From QHXQ01 sp036389375 (GTDB lineage: Bacteria; Acidobacteriota; Blastocatellia; Pyrinomonadales; Pyrinomonadaceae), in the NCBI GenBank assembly GCA_036389375.1, contig DASVQA010000148.1:1-43331 (forward strand): a stretch of 43,331 nucleotides of DNA. The letters are read 5' to 3'. The notes under the pieces were generated by a model. It saw only the letters and a program-made list of their open reading frames with translations, did not search any database and was not told the DNA's origin. Positions 33,890-42,128 of the stretch are shown here, in pieces. Within the stretch, counting starts at the first letter, position 1; each line of letters begins with the position of its first letter. Position numbers and translations under genes: made by a program.

Positions 33890-34896
33890 ACGGTTATCTC
33901 TCCCGGCTCGCACAACAAACCGGTCTCAGTTTCCCCGCCGCGCCGCAGCGCAGCATGCCTGCGTCGCCGCCCGCCCGGTCGCCCGCCGAGCGCACCGCCA
34001 CGCCTGCGCCGCCGCATCTCGACGTGGTGACGTTCACAGACGCGCAGCGTACAGAACCCTTTGAGGGGTTCCGCGAACACGCCGCGCCCATGCCAGCCGA
34101 TGTGCGCGTAACCGCGCCCGCGCACGCGGAGAACGAGACCGCGCAGTTGATCAATGAGTTGACGCGGCAAGCCGTCGAGGCCGAACGAGCGGGGCGGGGC
34201 ACGCCCGCGCCGGAGATAGCGCGGCGCACCATCACGGAGGCGCAACTGCGCGCCGCGTTCGAGCGCGAACAACTGCAACGGTCGAACGCGGACGCACAGC
34301 AGGTAGATGCGCGCGACTTGCAACCCCGCGTCGGACTCGACAACCGCGCCGCGCATGGCGCGCCACGCGACGACCTGCCGGCGATGCGCGCAGAGAGCGT
34401 GTTCGCAGCCGAGCGCACGCACACGCCGGACACTACGACGCGCGAGGCAGCGCGCACGTCAACGGACATTTCTGCGCGGGGCGAACGCGCAGACGAGGCT
34501 GCGACCGCGCACGCGTTGCCGACCGGCGAAGCGGGGCGCGGCCGCGCGCAGTTGGAAGATTATCTAAGCGAGATCAGGCGCTGGGTCACAGGGGCGGCGG
34601 GCGATGCGCGCGCCGTCGAAGCGCAGCCAGTTGAAGACGCCCGCCGCAGCGGGCGCGATGCTGCGTTTGAGCGTGCGGCGCAGTCGGTCGCCCACGCGCG
34701 CGGCGGCAGAGAAGATGGCGGGTCGCCCGCCGAAGCGCAGGACTTCGAGCTTTCCATCGGGAGCATCAGCATCGTCGTCGAAGAACCGGCACGACAGGTC
34801 GCGGCGCAGACGGTGCAGCCGGAACGCGCCGCCGCCGAGCGCGCCGAACGGGCGGACGTGGGTTCGAGATTGCGCCGCCGCTACATACGTTTCTGA
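33886..34896 (+). CDS. Disordered eCIS-locus protein, unknown function
   Basis: The product is 336 aa and starts at TTG (TTGA overlap with the upstream stop), with GGGAGG just before it; the ORF's longer upstream form is a shadow of the previous gene. Only two parts look ordered: the first 20 residues (NGYLSRLAQQTGLSF) and a C-terminal segment at about 286-301 (FELSIGSISIVVEEP). Between them lie about 250 residues rich in Ala, Arg, Glu and Thr with no hydrophobic core. The order (short N-terminal helix, long linker, single beta-type motif) suits a tether or scaffold joining two particle parts, possibly during assembly. That is inference; I have no family name. Confidence 0.72.
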   Translation: MNGYLSRLAQQTGLSFPAAPQRSMPASPPARSPAERTATPAPPHLDVVTFTDAQRTEPFEGFREHAAPMPADVRVTAPAHAENETAQLINELTRQAVEAERAGRGTPAPEIARRTITEAQLRAAFEREQLQRSNADAQQVDARDLQPRVGLDNRAAHGAPRDDLPAMRAESVFAAERTHTPDTTTREAARTSTDISARGERADEAATAHALPTGEAGRGRAQLEDYLSEIRRWVTGAAGDARAVEAQPVEDARRSGRDAAFERAAQSVAHARGGREDGGSPAEAQDFELSIGSISIVVEEPARQVAAQTVQPERAAAERAERADVGSRLRRRYIRF

Positions 34897-34921
34897 AGCG
34901 GACTGACTGCTTCACAAGAGC

Positions 34922-36136
34922 ATGGCACTCGCAGATACAGGCAAGGCAATCGGCAGCGTGACGCGCGCGCTACAGGAGCGTCTAAACGCGCTGACGGGCC
35001 TCAACATCAGCGTCGGTCGCCCCGAAGCGCCGTCGGGCACGAACCCGCGCCTCAACCTCTTTCTCTACGAAGCGAATTTCGATCCGCACCTGCGGAACAC
35101 GCCGCTCGACGCGGGCCAGTCGCCGCCGCTCTGGCTCGTGCTGAAATTCCTGCTGACCGCTTACGACGTAACCGGCATCAGCGACAATCCGGCGGCGCTC
35201 GACCTGCTCGGCGAAGGCGCGCGCGCGCTCCAACAGGCAAGTGTGCTGACGCTCGATCACCTGTTGCCCGCCACGTCGAAGGCGCTCACGGACAACCCGG
35301 AAGAGTTGCGGATCACTTTTGACGAAGCGCCGGTCGATCTGATCTCCAAGGTCATGCAGGGCAGCGACGAAAAATACCGGCTCGCGCTCGGCTTTCAGGT
35401 GCGCCCCGTCATGATCGCGGCGGGCGATGCGCCGGCTTATTCGCTGCTCGTCGGCATTGATTACACGACCGCGCCCGACCCGACCGTGATCGGCGCGGAC
35501 GGCATCAACATCCCCGTCATCCCCTCGCTCGGCCCCACCATCACGCGCGTCACGCCTGAGAGCTTCGAGACCGGCGCGATCATCACGATTGAGGGCACAG
35601 ACCTGCATCTGTCGAACCTCTCGGTCAAACTCGGGCCGCTTGAGTTGCCCATCGTCGCGCAGCGCGCGGATCAGTTGACCTGTTTGGTCAGCGCAAGCGT
35701 CGTCAAGGGCGATGCCATCTCTGCGGGCAATCACCCGCTCGTCGTCGAACACGCGCCTGCGGGCGCGCGTCGTCGCCAGAGCAACATGCTGGTGGCGAAT
35801 CTTCTGCCGACGCTCGACACCGTCACGATTGTGCCCGGCTCGCTCAACGGCACGACCGACGTTGATGCGACGCTCGATCTCGCGGGCCTGCTACTTGGCG
35901 GCGACGACGACGACGTATTTCTCGCGCTCTATCGAAACGGCCAGACCGTCAAACTGTTCGACGCCTTTATGAAGGACGCGGACATTCCTGCGCCGCCACC
36001 ACCGCCGCCCGTCCCGGCGCAGACGCGCAAGCGGCTCGTGATGCCGACCACCGTGCCAGCGGGCGATTACCTGATCATTCTGCGCGTCAACGGGCAGCAA
36101 GCGCGCAAGAGTCCGCTCGTGAAATTAGCGCCATGA
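34922..36136 (+). CDS. Pvc16/Afp16-like tail cap protein (DUF4255) with IPT domain
   Basis: The product is 404 aa. Residues about 1-185 match the Pvc16 N-terminal (DUF4255) family, which caps the distal end of the tube and sets the length of the particle: IGSVTRALQERLNALT, NPRLNLFLYEANFDPHLRN, PPLWLVLKFLLTAYD and YRLALGFQVRPVMI. Residues about 200-290 form an IPT/TIG-type Ig domain (GPTITRVTPESFETGAIITIEGTDL). A third beta-rich region (LPTLDTVTIVPG to the end) contains a PAPPPPPPVP spacer. The extra Ig domains exceed a minimal Afp16 and would sit on the particle end. The stop overlaps the ATPase start (ATGA). Confidence 0.88.
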   Translation: MALADTGKAIGSVTRALQERLNALTGLNISVGRPEAPSGTNPRLNLFLYEANFDPHLRNTPLDAGQSPPLWLVLKFLLTAYDVTGISDNPAALDLLGEGARALQQASVLTLDHLLPATSKALTDNPEELRITFDEAPVDLISKVMQGSDEKYRLALGFQVRPVMIAAGDAPAYSLLVGIDYTTAPDPTVIGADGINIPVIPSLGPTITRVTPESFETGAIITIEGTDLHLSNLSVKLGPLELPIVAQRADQLTCLVSASVVKGDAISAGNHPLVVEHAPAGARRRQSNMLVANLLPTLDTVTIVPGSLNGTTDVDATLDLAGLLLGGDDDDVFLALYRNGQTVKLFDAFMKDADIPAPPPPPPVPAQTRKRLVMPTTVPAGDYLIILRVNGQQARKSPLVKLAP

Positions 36137-38319
36137 AGCAGCAGCGCGTCGCCAAGCCTAAGTCCGTCACCCTCTCGCCTGCGCTGCGAGCGGCGGACGC
36201 GTCCGCGAACTACTGGATGCGGCAAGCGACCCTGCGGCTGCGGCGCGAGGTCGCGTGGTGCTGGCGCGAGCGCACGGGGCAGACGGGCGCAGACGCGGCG
36301 GCGCTGCCGCCCTTCACGGACAAGGCGGCGGCGGCGCTCGACCTCAGCCGCTTCTGGGAAGAGAAGCAGCGTTTCTTCCTGACCGACCCGACGGCCCGTT
36401 ACCTGAGCGAACAACTGGGTGCGGCCCGGCCGCGCAAACTTAAACGACCGCCGCGCGGCTCCTTCAGTTGGCTCGCGGCCACACTTGCATTGGACGATGC
36501 CGCTTCCTTCGTCCTCGCGCTCGCTTTGACGACCGCGTTTGACGCCAGCATGGGCAGCGTCATCGCCACCTGTCTGAACGACCAGACACGCACGCAGCCG
36601 AATCTCGCGCTCGCCCAACGTCTCTGGGACGAACCCGAGCAAATCCTGCGGCTCGCCGATGCGCGCCACCCGCTCTTTCGCTACGGTCTCATCACACGCG
36701 GGCAGGCGGGCGCGCACGCGGCCGAAACCGACTGGTACGCGCCGCTCACCACGCCTGCGCTCGTCGCGCAGCAGATAATCTTTCCGGCCGCGCCTTTCCC
36801 GCACGGCCTCAAACCGCTTGCGGACGAGCGCAGCACGGGGCGCGAACTGACGGAAGCGGCGCGGCTCGTCGCCCTGCGGCTGGCGGCGGCAGACTCAGAC
36901 GCGCTGCGCGTCGTGCCGCTCTTAGGCCCGCGTGGCTCTGCGCGCCGCGACACCGTGCGCGCCATCGCACGGGCGAACAAGAAGCAGGTTGTTGAGTTCG
37001 CGGACGTGTCCGCACTGGCCGACAACAATCAATACCTCGACGCCGTGGCCACGCTCTGCTGGCTCAAAGACGCTTACCTCTTCTTCAGTCAAGAGCCGCA
37101 GCCCGCGCCCGCCGGTGACAAGACGCATCATGCGGGCAGTTTCGCGCTGCCGTCCGCCAGCATCCCCGCCGCACTCTTTGTCGCCGTCAGCGAGCGCAGC
37201 CAGTTCGCGCACGTGCCCGCCAACCTGCTGCTGCCTATCGTTAATGTCCCCGCCCTCACTTACGCCGAGCGCGTCGCCTACTGGCAGCAAGCACTCGGCG
37301 CAAAAGCAAAGCATCTGACCGCGGCCATAGAAGAAGCCGCGCGCCGTTTTCGTTACGAGCCGGAGACGCTCGCCGCCATCTGCGCGGCGCTCAACCAACT
37401 GCCCGGCAAACTCTCCGACGAAGACCTCTTCGCGGCGTGCCGCGCCGAGTTGGACTTGGACATCGGCGAACTGGCGAGCCGCGTCGAGCCGCGCTTCGAT
37501 CAGGAAGAGTTGATCCTGCCGCACAAGCAGAACTTGCAGTTTGCCGAACACCTGCGCGCCATGCGTGCGCTCACGGAAGTGCATTACGTCTGGGGCACGG
37601 CCAAAGCGTGGAACGAAAGCGGCATCTCGGTGCTCTTTGCCGGCCCGCCCGGCACGGGCAAGACGATGGCCGCCGAGATTCTCGCCAGCAAACTGCAACT
37701 GCCGATGTATCGCATCGATCTGTCGCAGGTGGTCAACAAGTACATCGGCGAGACGGAGAAGAACCTCAAGCGCCTCTTTGACGCGGCTGACATCTCCGAC
37801 ATGATCCTCTTCTTCGACGAAGCCGACGCCCTCTTCGGCAAACGCTCCGAGGTCAAAGACGCGCACGACCGCTACGCCAACCTCGAAATCAGCTACCTGC
37901 TCGAACGCGTGGAACGCTTCAAAGGGCTGGCCATTCTGGCCACCAACCGGCAGAAAGATTTGGACGAAGCCTTCCTGCGACGGTTGCGCTACACCATCGA
38001 GTTCCCGTTGCCCGACGAAGCCGAGCGCCGCCGCATCTGGCAACAGGTGATCCCGGCCGGCGCGGATAGCTCCGCGCTCGATCTCAATTTTCTGGCCCGG
38101 CAGTTCCAACTCGCGGGCGGGCACATACGCTCCATCGTCTTCAACGCGTGCCTGCAAGCCGCCGGCACGCGCGGCGCGGACGACGAAGGGCCGGCGCGCC
38201 GGTTGACGATGACGGATGTGCTGGTCGCCGTCAAACGCGAGTACGAGAAGATGAACCGCACCTTGAGTCTGGAACAGTTCGGTCGCTACGCGCCCGTCAT
38301 ACAGGAGCTTGAACATTGA
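36133..38319 (+). CDS. Afp15-like AAA+ ATPase of the eCIS
   Basis: The product is 728 aa. eCIS loci carry a dedicated AAA+ ATPase (Afp15/Pvc15) thought to act in particle assembly or cargo loading; it differs from the T6SS recycling ATPase ClpV. The N-terminal 480 residues are helical and poorly conserved, with a degenerate ATPase-like region (VVPLLGPRGSARRDTVRAIARANKKQVVEF). The C-terminal ATPase domain has Walker A AGPPGTGKTM (about 503-512), Walker B ILFFDEADALFGKR (about 558-571), sensor-1 ILATNRQKDLDEAFLRRLRYTIEFPLP and the sensor-2 helix region AGGHIRSIVFNACLQAAG. It is coupled by ATGA to the cap gene and by TTGA to the next one. Confidence 0.93.
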   Translation: MKQQRVAKPKSVTLSPALRAADASANYWMRQATLRLRREVAWCWRERTGQTGADAAALPPFTDKAAAALDLSRFWEEKQRFFLTDPTARYLSEQLGAARPRKLKRPPRGSFSWLAATLALDDAASFVLALALTTAFDASMGSVIATCLNDQTRTQPNLALAQRLWDEPEQILRLADARHPLFRYGLITRGQAGAHAAETDWYAPLTTPALVAQQIIFPAAPFPHGLKPLADERSTGRELTEAARLVALRLAAADSDALRVVPLLGPRGSARRDTVRAIARANKKQVVEFADVSALADNNQYLDAVATLCWLKDAYLFFSQEPQPAPAGDKTHHAGSFALPSASIPAALFVAVSERSQFAHVPANLLLPIVNVPALTYAERVAYWQQALGAKAKHLTAAIEEAARRFRYEPETLAAICAALNQLPGKLSDEDLFAACRAELDLDIGELASRVEPRFDQEELILPHKQNLQFAEHLRAMRALTEVHYVWGTAKAWNESGISVLFAGPPGTGKTMAAEILASKLQLPMYRIDLSQVVNKYIGETEKNLKRLFDAADISDMILFFDEADALFGKRSEVKDAHDRYANLEISYLLERVERFKGLAILATNRQKDLDEAFLRRLRYTIEFPLPDEAERRRIWQQVIPAGADSSALDLNFLARQFQLAGGHIRSIVFNACLQAAGTRGADDEGPARRLTMTDVLVAVKREYEKMNRTLSLEQFGRYAPVIQELEH

Positions 38320-38588
38320 GTAAAGAGCGCGTCCGCATCGAGCGTTTGGAGATTCGCGTCAAGGGCGGCGCGCAGCCCTCGGCCGCGCGCATGGCCGAGG
38401 GCTTGGGGCGCGAAGTGCTTGAGCAACTCGCGGCGGCGCGCAAGCAGTTGCGCGGCGCGGGGCGCGTCGAACTTGAACGGGTCGCGGCCGGCGTGTTGCG
38501 CGTCGAGCGCGGCACGACGAACGACGAGTTGCGCCGGCAGATCGCGCAACGCATCGCGGCGTCGGTCAGCGAAAGGCTGAAGAAGTAG
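38316..38588 (+). CDS. Small charged helical eCIS-locus protein
   Basis: The product is 90 aa. The TTG start overlaps the ATPase stop (TTGA), with AGGAG nine bases upstream. A short beta-type beginning (VRIERLEIRVKGG) is followed by helices rich in Arg, Glu and Ala (ARMAEGLGREVLEQLAAARKQLRG; NDELRRQIAQRIAASVSERLKK). It has no signal peptide, membrane helix or Cys. I have no family name. Its place between ATPase and baseplate adaptor, and the coupled start, suggest an assembly partner of the ATPase. Confidence 0.7.
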   Translation: MSKERVRIERLEIRVKGGAQPSAARMAEGLGREVLEQLAAARKQLRGAGRVELERVAAGVLRVERGTTNDELRRQIAQRIAASVSERLKK

Positions 38589-38631
38589 CGCGGCGGGCGC
38601 TTTTGAATGGAGAGGAGGTCGAGCGAGAGCC

Positions 38632-39306
38632 ATGCCATATCTCATGCGCGGCGCGTTGATAGAGTACGGCTCGGATCTGATCGGGCCGATCCCGAACGTC
38701 GTCATCTTTCAGTTCAACCCTGAGAAGCTGACGCGCACCATTCAGATCCCCGCGCGGCCGGCGGGCGCGGCGGCGCGCGAGAAGACGCAGGCGGCCGAGC
38801 CATCCGTCGAGAAGATTTCGCTGCAAGCGCGCTTTGCCGCCGCCGATGGGTTGAACACGGGGAACGTGCTGGCGCGCACGATGGGCGTCGGCCCGCGCCT
38901 CGCCGCGCTCGAAAAGATGGTCTATCCGTCGAGCAAACTCGCGGGTCTTATCGGCGCGGCCGTGGACGCCATCGGCGACGCGGTGAGCGGCGGCGACGCG
39001 GCCAAGCCGCCCCGGCAACCCGTCCCGCGCGTCAAGTATCCGCGCATCCTCTTTATCTGGGGCCCGTTTCGCGTGCTGCCCGTCGTCATCGAATCGATGA
39101 GCATCACGGAGTTGCAGTACGACTTTCTGCTCAATCCGATTCAGGCGGACGTGGACATCGGGCTTGCCATCAACGCCATTGATAACTGTTCCGACGATCA
39201 GATCGCCAAAGGCGCGCTCGAATACTCGAACCTCGCCAAAGAGGCGCAGGCCATTGCCAACCTCGCCAACACCATCGATCAGATCGTCGATCTCATCCCG
39301 TTTTAG
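38632..39306 (+). CDS. eCIS baseplate adaptor, CIS-tube domain (Afp7 N-terminal part)
   Basis: The product is 224 aa. It matches the N-terminal CIS-tube domain of Afp7/Pvc7-type adaptors, which join the tube to the spike hub: ALIEYGSDLIGPIPNVVIFQFNPEKLTRTIQI at the start, VEKISLQARFAAADGL, then PRILFIWGPFRVLPVVIESMSITELQYDFLLNPIQADVDIGL. The helical C-terminus (about 175-224) is normally followed by a LysM domain in the same chain; here the LysM part is the next gene. A GGAGAGGAGG stretch lies about 15 bases upstream. Confidence 0.88.
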   Translation: MPYLMRGALIEYGSDLIGPIPNVVIFQFNPEKLTRTIQIPARPAGAAAREKTQAAEPSVEKISLQARFAAADGLNTGNVLARTMGVGPRLAALEKMVYPSSKLAGLIGAAVDAIGDAVSGGDAAKPPRQPVPRVKYPRILFIWGPFRVLPVVIESMSITELQYDFLLNPIQADVDIGLAINAIDNCSDDQIAKGALEYSNLAKEAQAIANLANTIDQIVDLIPF

Positions 39307-39320
39307 GAGGCTAGGCCCAA

Positions 39321-39593
39321 GTGTTCAGCGATTCATCGCGTTACGCAAAACTTCCGACCGTCGAGGCGGAGGACAACAAGGGGCGCAAGGTCAGCGCCGT
39401 CGTGCTGCGGCGGCTGCCGTTTGCACCGGGCACGCCTTACGTCGTCAAAGGGCACGACCGGCTCGACGTGATGGCGCAGCGTCGTTACAAAGACCCGACG
39501 CAGTTCTGGCACATCGCCGACGCCAACACGGAACTCGAAGCGAACGAACTGGTCGAAACGCCCGCGCGCACGATCCTTGTGCCGGAGAAGTAA
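39321..39593 (+). CDS. LysM-type baseplate protein (Afp7 C-terminal part / gpX-like)
   Basis: The product is 90 aa and starts at GTG with AGGAGG 10 bases upstream. The core (about 32-90) reads GTPYVVKGHDRLDVMAQRRYKDPTQFWHIADANTE and ends ARTILVPEK, a LysM-like fold as in phage tail protein X and the LysM end of Afp7. In a particle it would sit in the baseplate around the hub rather than bind peptidoglycan. It follows the adaptor gene by 14 bases, so the two pieces are probably made in equal amounts. Confidence 0.88.
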   Translation: MFSDSSRYAKLPTVEAEDNKGRKVSAVVLRRLPFAPGTPYVVKGHDRLDVMAQRRYKDPTQFWHIADANTELEANELVETPARTILVPEK

Positions 39594-39613
39594 AGGAGAG
39601 CAAGAGGCGTTAG

Positions 39614-40789
39614 ATGGCGGACATTGAATACCGCATGTGGTTCGACGGGGTGCCTGCGACGCAGGCGCAGCTTGATCGCGTGGAAGAGATCGAGGTGCAG
39701 CAGGAGGTTGATCTCGCGTGGGAGGCGCGCGTGCAAATCCCCGTGTGCGTCAACGACGACGGCAAGTGGGCGGGCGAAGAAGAGGCTTGGATGCGCAACT
39801 ATGCGCGCGTCCGCATCGAGGTCAAAGTCGGGGATGATGTCGCGCCCTTCGTGCCGCTCATTGACGGCCCCGTCGTCGGCTTCGACACCGAGCGCAGCGC
39901 CGAGCCGGGCAAAAGTATCGTCACCATGATCGTCCACGACGACAGCGCCTACCTGAATCAGAAAGAGGAAGTCGCCAGCTACGGCAGCAAAAAGGACAGC
40001 GACATCGCGCGCGAGATTTTCACCGCCGCGCCGACCGCTTCGATCAAGACCTTCGACATACAGGCCACACCTGAGCCGCCCGACGCGCTGCAACCGCTCA
40101 CGATGAAACGCGGCACGAAGATGACGATCCTGCGCGCGCTCGCCAAGCGGCACGGCGACTGGCACGCCTACGTGCTGCCCGGCCCTACGCCCGGCCAAAG
40201 CATCGGCGCGTTTCGCCCGTTCCCGACGCTGCCCGACGGGCTGCCCGCGATGCTCCTCTTAGGCGACGACCGCAATATCAACAGCTTCAATCTCAAGCAC
40301 AAGGGCACGGGGCCGAGCGACGTACAGGCTTCGACCTTGAGCATCAAGGACAAGAGCATCACCACGAGCAAGTCGAGTTTCCGCGACGCGCAACTGCTGG
40401 GCGACGAACCGGCGACCGACAACAAGGGCGACACCACCTCACAACTTCTGCCCCCGGGGCAGACCGACGCGGTCGATCTGGACAGCGCAGTGAAGGGGCG
40501 CGCAGCCAGTTCGGGTTACGCCTACGAGGCGACGGGCGCAGTCATCCCGCATTGCTATGCGGGCGTGCTTGCGCCCTACCGCGTCGTCGCCGTCCGCATC
40601 TCCGACAGTCCTTTGAGCGCCAACTACGTCGTCAGCAAAGTGACGCATCATCTGACGCGTTCGACCTACACGCAGGAATTTACGCTACTTGGCAACGCTG
40701 CTTCGAGCGCCGCCGCCACGTCGAGCAGCAGTCCGCAACCGAGCGCCAGTGCCGGCGTCAGCTTCAACGTACAGGTGGGAGTCTTCTGA
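39614..40789 (+). CDS. gp27-like spike hub protein (Afp8 N-terminal part)
   Basis: The product is 391 aa. It matches the gp27/gpD-like hub half of VgrG and Afp8, which adapts the six-fold tube to the trimeric spike. Visible blocks are DGVPATQAQLDRVEEIEVQQEVDLAWEARVQIPV at the start (cell-puncturing hub beta barrel), SIVTMIVHDDSAYLNQKEEV, the AREIFTAA helix and PLTMKRGTKMTILRALAKRHGDWHAYVLPG, a feature of gpD domains. After about 370 the chain becomes Ser/Ala-rich (SSAAATSSSSPQPSA). No OB-fold or spike beta-helix is present; both are in the next gene, whose ATG overlaps this stop (TGATG). Confidence 0.88.
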   Translation: MADIEYRMWFDGVPATQAQLDRVEEIEVQQEVDLAWEARVQIPVCVNDDGKWAGEEEAWMRNYARVRIEVKVGDDVAPFVPLIDGPVVGFDTERSAEPGKSIVTMIVHDDSAYLNQKEEVASYGSKKDSDIAREIFTAAPTASIKTFDIQATPEPPDALQPLTMKRGTKMTILRALAKRHGDWHAYVLPGPTPGQSIGAFRPFPTLPDGLPAMLLLGDDRNINSFNLKHKGTGPSDVQASTLSIKDKSITTSKSSFRDAQLLGDEPATDNKGDTTSQLLPPGQTDAVDLDSAVKGRAASSGYAYEATGAVIPHCYAGVLAPYRVVAVRISDSPLSANYVVSKVTHHLTRSTYTQEFTLLGNAASSAAATSSSSPQPSASAGVSFNVQVGVF

Positions 40790-41337
40790 TGTCTGTTGAT
40801 CTGGAAAATCTCGTCGCCGATCTGCACGAAGAGGTGCGCTCGCGCTTCTTCGGCAAGTATCGCGGCGTCGTCTTGAACGTGGACGACCCCGAACAGATGG
40901 GGCGCATACAGGCGCGTGTGCCGGAGGTGCTACAGGAAGCGTCGTCGGCTTGGGCTGTGCCGTGCGTGCCGTTCGCGGGCGCAGGGCACGGGCTGGTGCT
41001 GCTGCCGGAGTTGGGCGACGGCGTCTGGATCGAGTTTGAGGCGGGCGACATCGCGCGCCCAGTCTGGACGGGTTGTTGGTGGGGCGCGGGCGAACTGCCG
41101 CCGCCCGGCGGCCCGCAGACGCGCGCGCTCGTCACGACGAAGGGGCACAAGATCGTGCTCGACGATCTGACAGACGAGGTGCGCGTCGTCCATTCAGGCG
41201 GCGCGGAACTGAAGATGACGGCCACCGAGTTGACGATCACGGTCGGGCAGTCCGAGATCAAGTTGATGAAGGACGGCATCTACCTCGTCGCCACGAAGAT
41301 CGATCTCAACAAAGGCGCGCTGGTTTTGGGCGCGTAA
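40789..41337 (+). CDS. gp5/gpV-like spike protein with OB fold
   Basis: The product is 182 aa and starts at the ATG inside TGATG; the longer ORF upstream is a shadow of the hub gene. An OB-fold at about 20-100 (YRGVVLNVDDPEQMGRIQARVPEVL, AGAGHGLVLLPELGDGVWIEFEAGDIARPVWTGCWW) is followed by a short beta-helix-like tail (ELKMTATELTITVGQSEIKLMKDGIYLVATKIDLNKGAL) that would build the trimeric spike shaft. The tail is much shorter than in VgrG, so the spike is small. It should carry the PAAR-like tip encoded next. Confidence 0.9.
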   Translation: MSVDLENLVADLHEEVRSRFFGKYRGVVLNVDDPEQMGRIQARVPEVLQEASSAWAVPCVPFAGAGHGLVLLPELGDGVWIEFEAGDIARPVWTGCWWGAGELPPPGGPQTRALVTTKGHKIVLDDLTDEVRVVHSGGAELKMTATELTITVGQSEIKLMKDGIYLVATKIDLNKGALVLGA

Positions 41338-41352
41338 AACGAAAGCGGACAA

Positions 41353-41688
41353 ATGCCCGGCTTCGTGCTCACGACGACGAGTTCGATCATGTGTCCGCAC
41401 GGCGGGCAGGCGGTGCTAGTCACGTCGAACACGAAATTAATGCTCGGCGGCGCACCGGCCCTGCTTGAGACGGACACTTTCCCGGTCGCCGGCTGCTCTT
41501 TCACCTTGCCGGGGCCGAAACCTTCGCCCTGCGTGCAGATTCGTTGGAGCGCGGGTGCGGCCGAAATGAGCGTGGCCGGCGCGAAGGTGCTTATCACGAG
41601 TTCCATCGGGCAATGCTCAAGCGGCGAAGGCGCGATGCAGGGCATCGCCATCGTGAACCCTTCGCAGACGTTGGTGACGGCGAAGTAA
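41353..41688 (+). CDS. PAAR-like spike tip protein (Afp10-like)
   Basis: The product is 111 aa. It sits right after the spike gene, where eCIS loci carry the tip (Afp10). The pattern fits a PAAR-related/DUF4280-type tip rather than a classical PAAR repeat: TTTSSIMCPHGGQAVLVTSNTKLMLGGAPALLETD, then SVAGAKVLITSSIGQCS. Four cysteines (14, 48, 60, 88) and His16 could bind a metal ion that sharpens the cone. No toxin domain is fused. Only a weak ribosome-binding site is visible. Confidence 0.85.
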   Translation: MPGFVLTTTSSIMCPHGGQAVLVTSNTKLMLGGAPALLETDTFPVAGCSFTLPGPKPSPCVQIRWSAGAAEMSVAGAKVLITSSIGQCSSGEGAMQGIAIVNPSQTLVTAK

Positions 41689-41740
41689 GACAGACGACAA
41701 CAGCGTTGAGGCGCGCAAAGACGAAAGGCGGCGCGATGAA

Positions 41741-42121
41741 ATGACGGCGACCAGCGGCAGACATCTCTCTTTTCCCTTTCGCATGGGCCGCGACGGGCGC
41801 ACGGCCAACGCCCTGACGCTCGAAGACCACGTCCGCGACGAGTTGATCCAACTGCTGCTGACGAATCCCGGCGAGCGGCTCTTTCAACCGGAGTTCGGCG
41901 GCGGCGTGCGCCGGCTCGTCTTCGAGAACACGGACGAGACGACGGGCGCAATGGCCAAGGCGGTCGTCACCCAAGCCATCTCGCGCTGGCTCGGTCAGCG
42001 CGTGACGTTGGAGACGCTGAACGTAACGGTCGAGAACGAAAAGATCGAGATCGACCTCAAGTATCGCATCGCCGGGACGGAAGACACGCGCATTCTCAGA
42101 TTCCAGCGCAACGGAGGCTAA
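41741..42121 (+). CDS. gp25-like baseplate wedge protein (Afp9-like)
   Basis: The product is 126 aa. gp25/Afp9 proteins form the baseplate ring and nucleate sheath assembly. The core motif is clear: HVRDELIQLLLTNPGERLFQPEFGGGVRRLVFEN (about 29-62), followed by the helix AKAVVTQAISRWLGQRVTLETLNV and the strand KIEIDLKYRIAGTED. Length is usual. About 50 bases separate it from the tip gene, and it is followed closely by the next wedge gene, whose GGAGG lies inside its end. Confidence 0.93.
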   Translation: MTATSGRHLSFPFRMGRDGRTANALTLEDHVRDELIQLLLTNPGERLFQPEFGGGVRRLVFENTDETTGAMAKAVVTQAISRWLGQRVTLETLNVTVENEKIEIDLKYRIAGTEDTRILRFQRNGG

Positions 42122-42128
42122 ACGGATC

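Noticed and set aside
36922..38316. 464-aa minus-strand ORF
   Set aside because: It is antisense to the AAA+ ATPase with intact Walker motifs.
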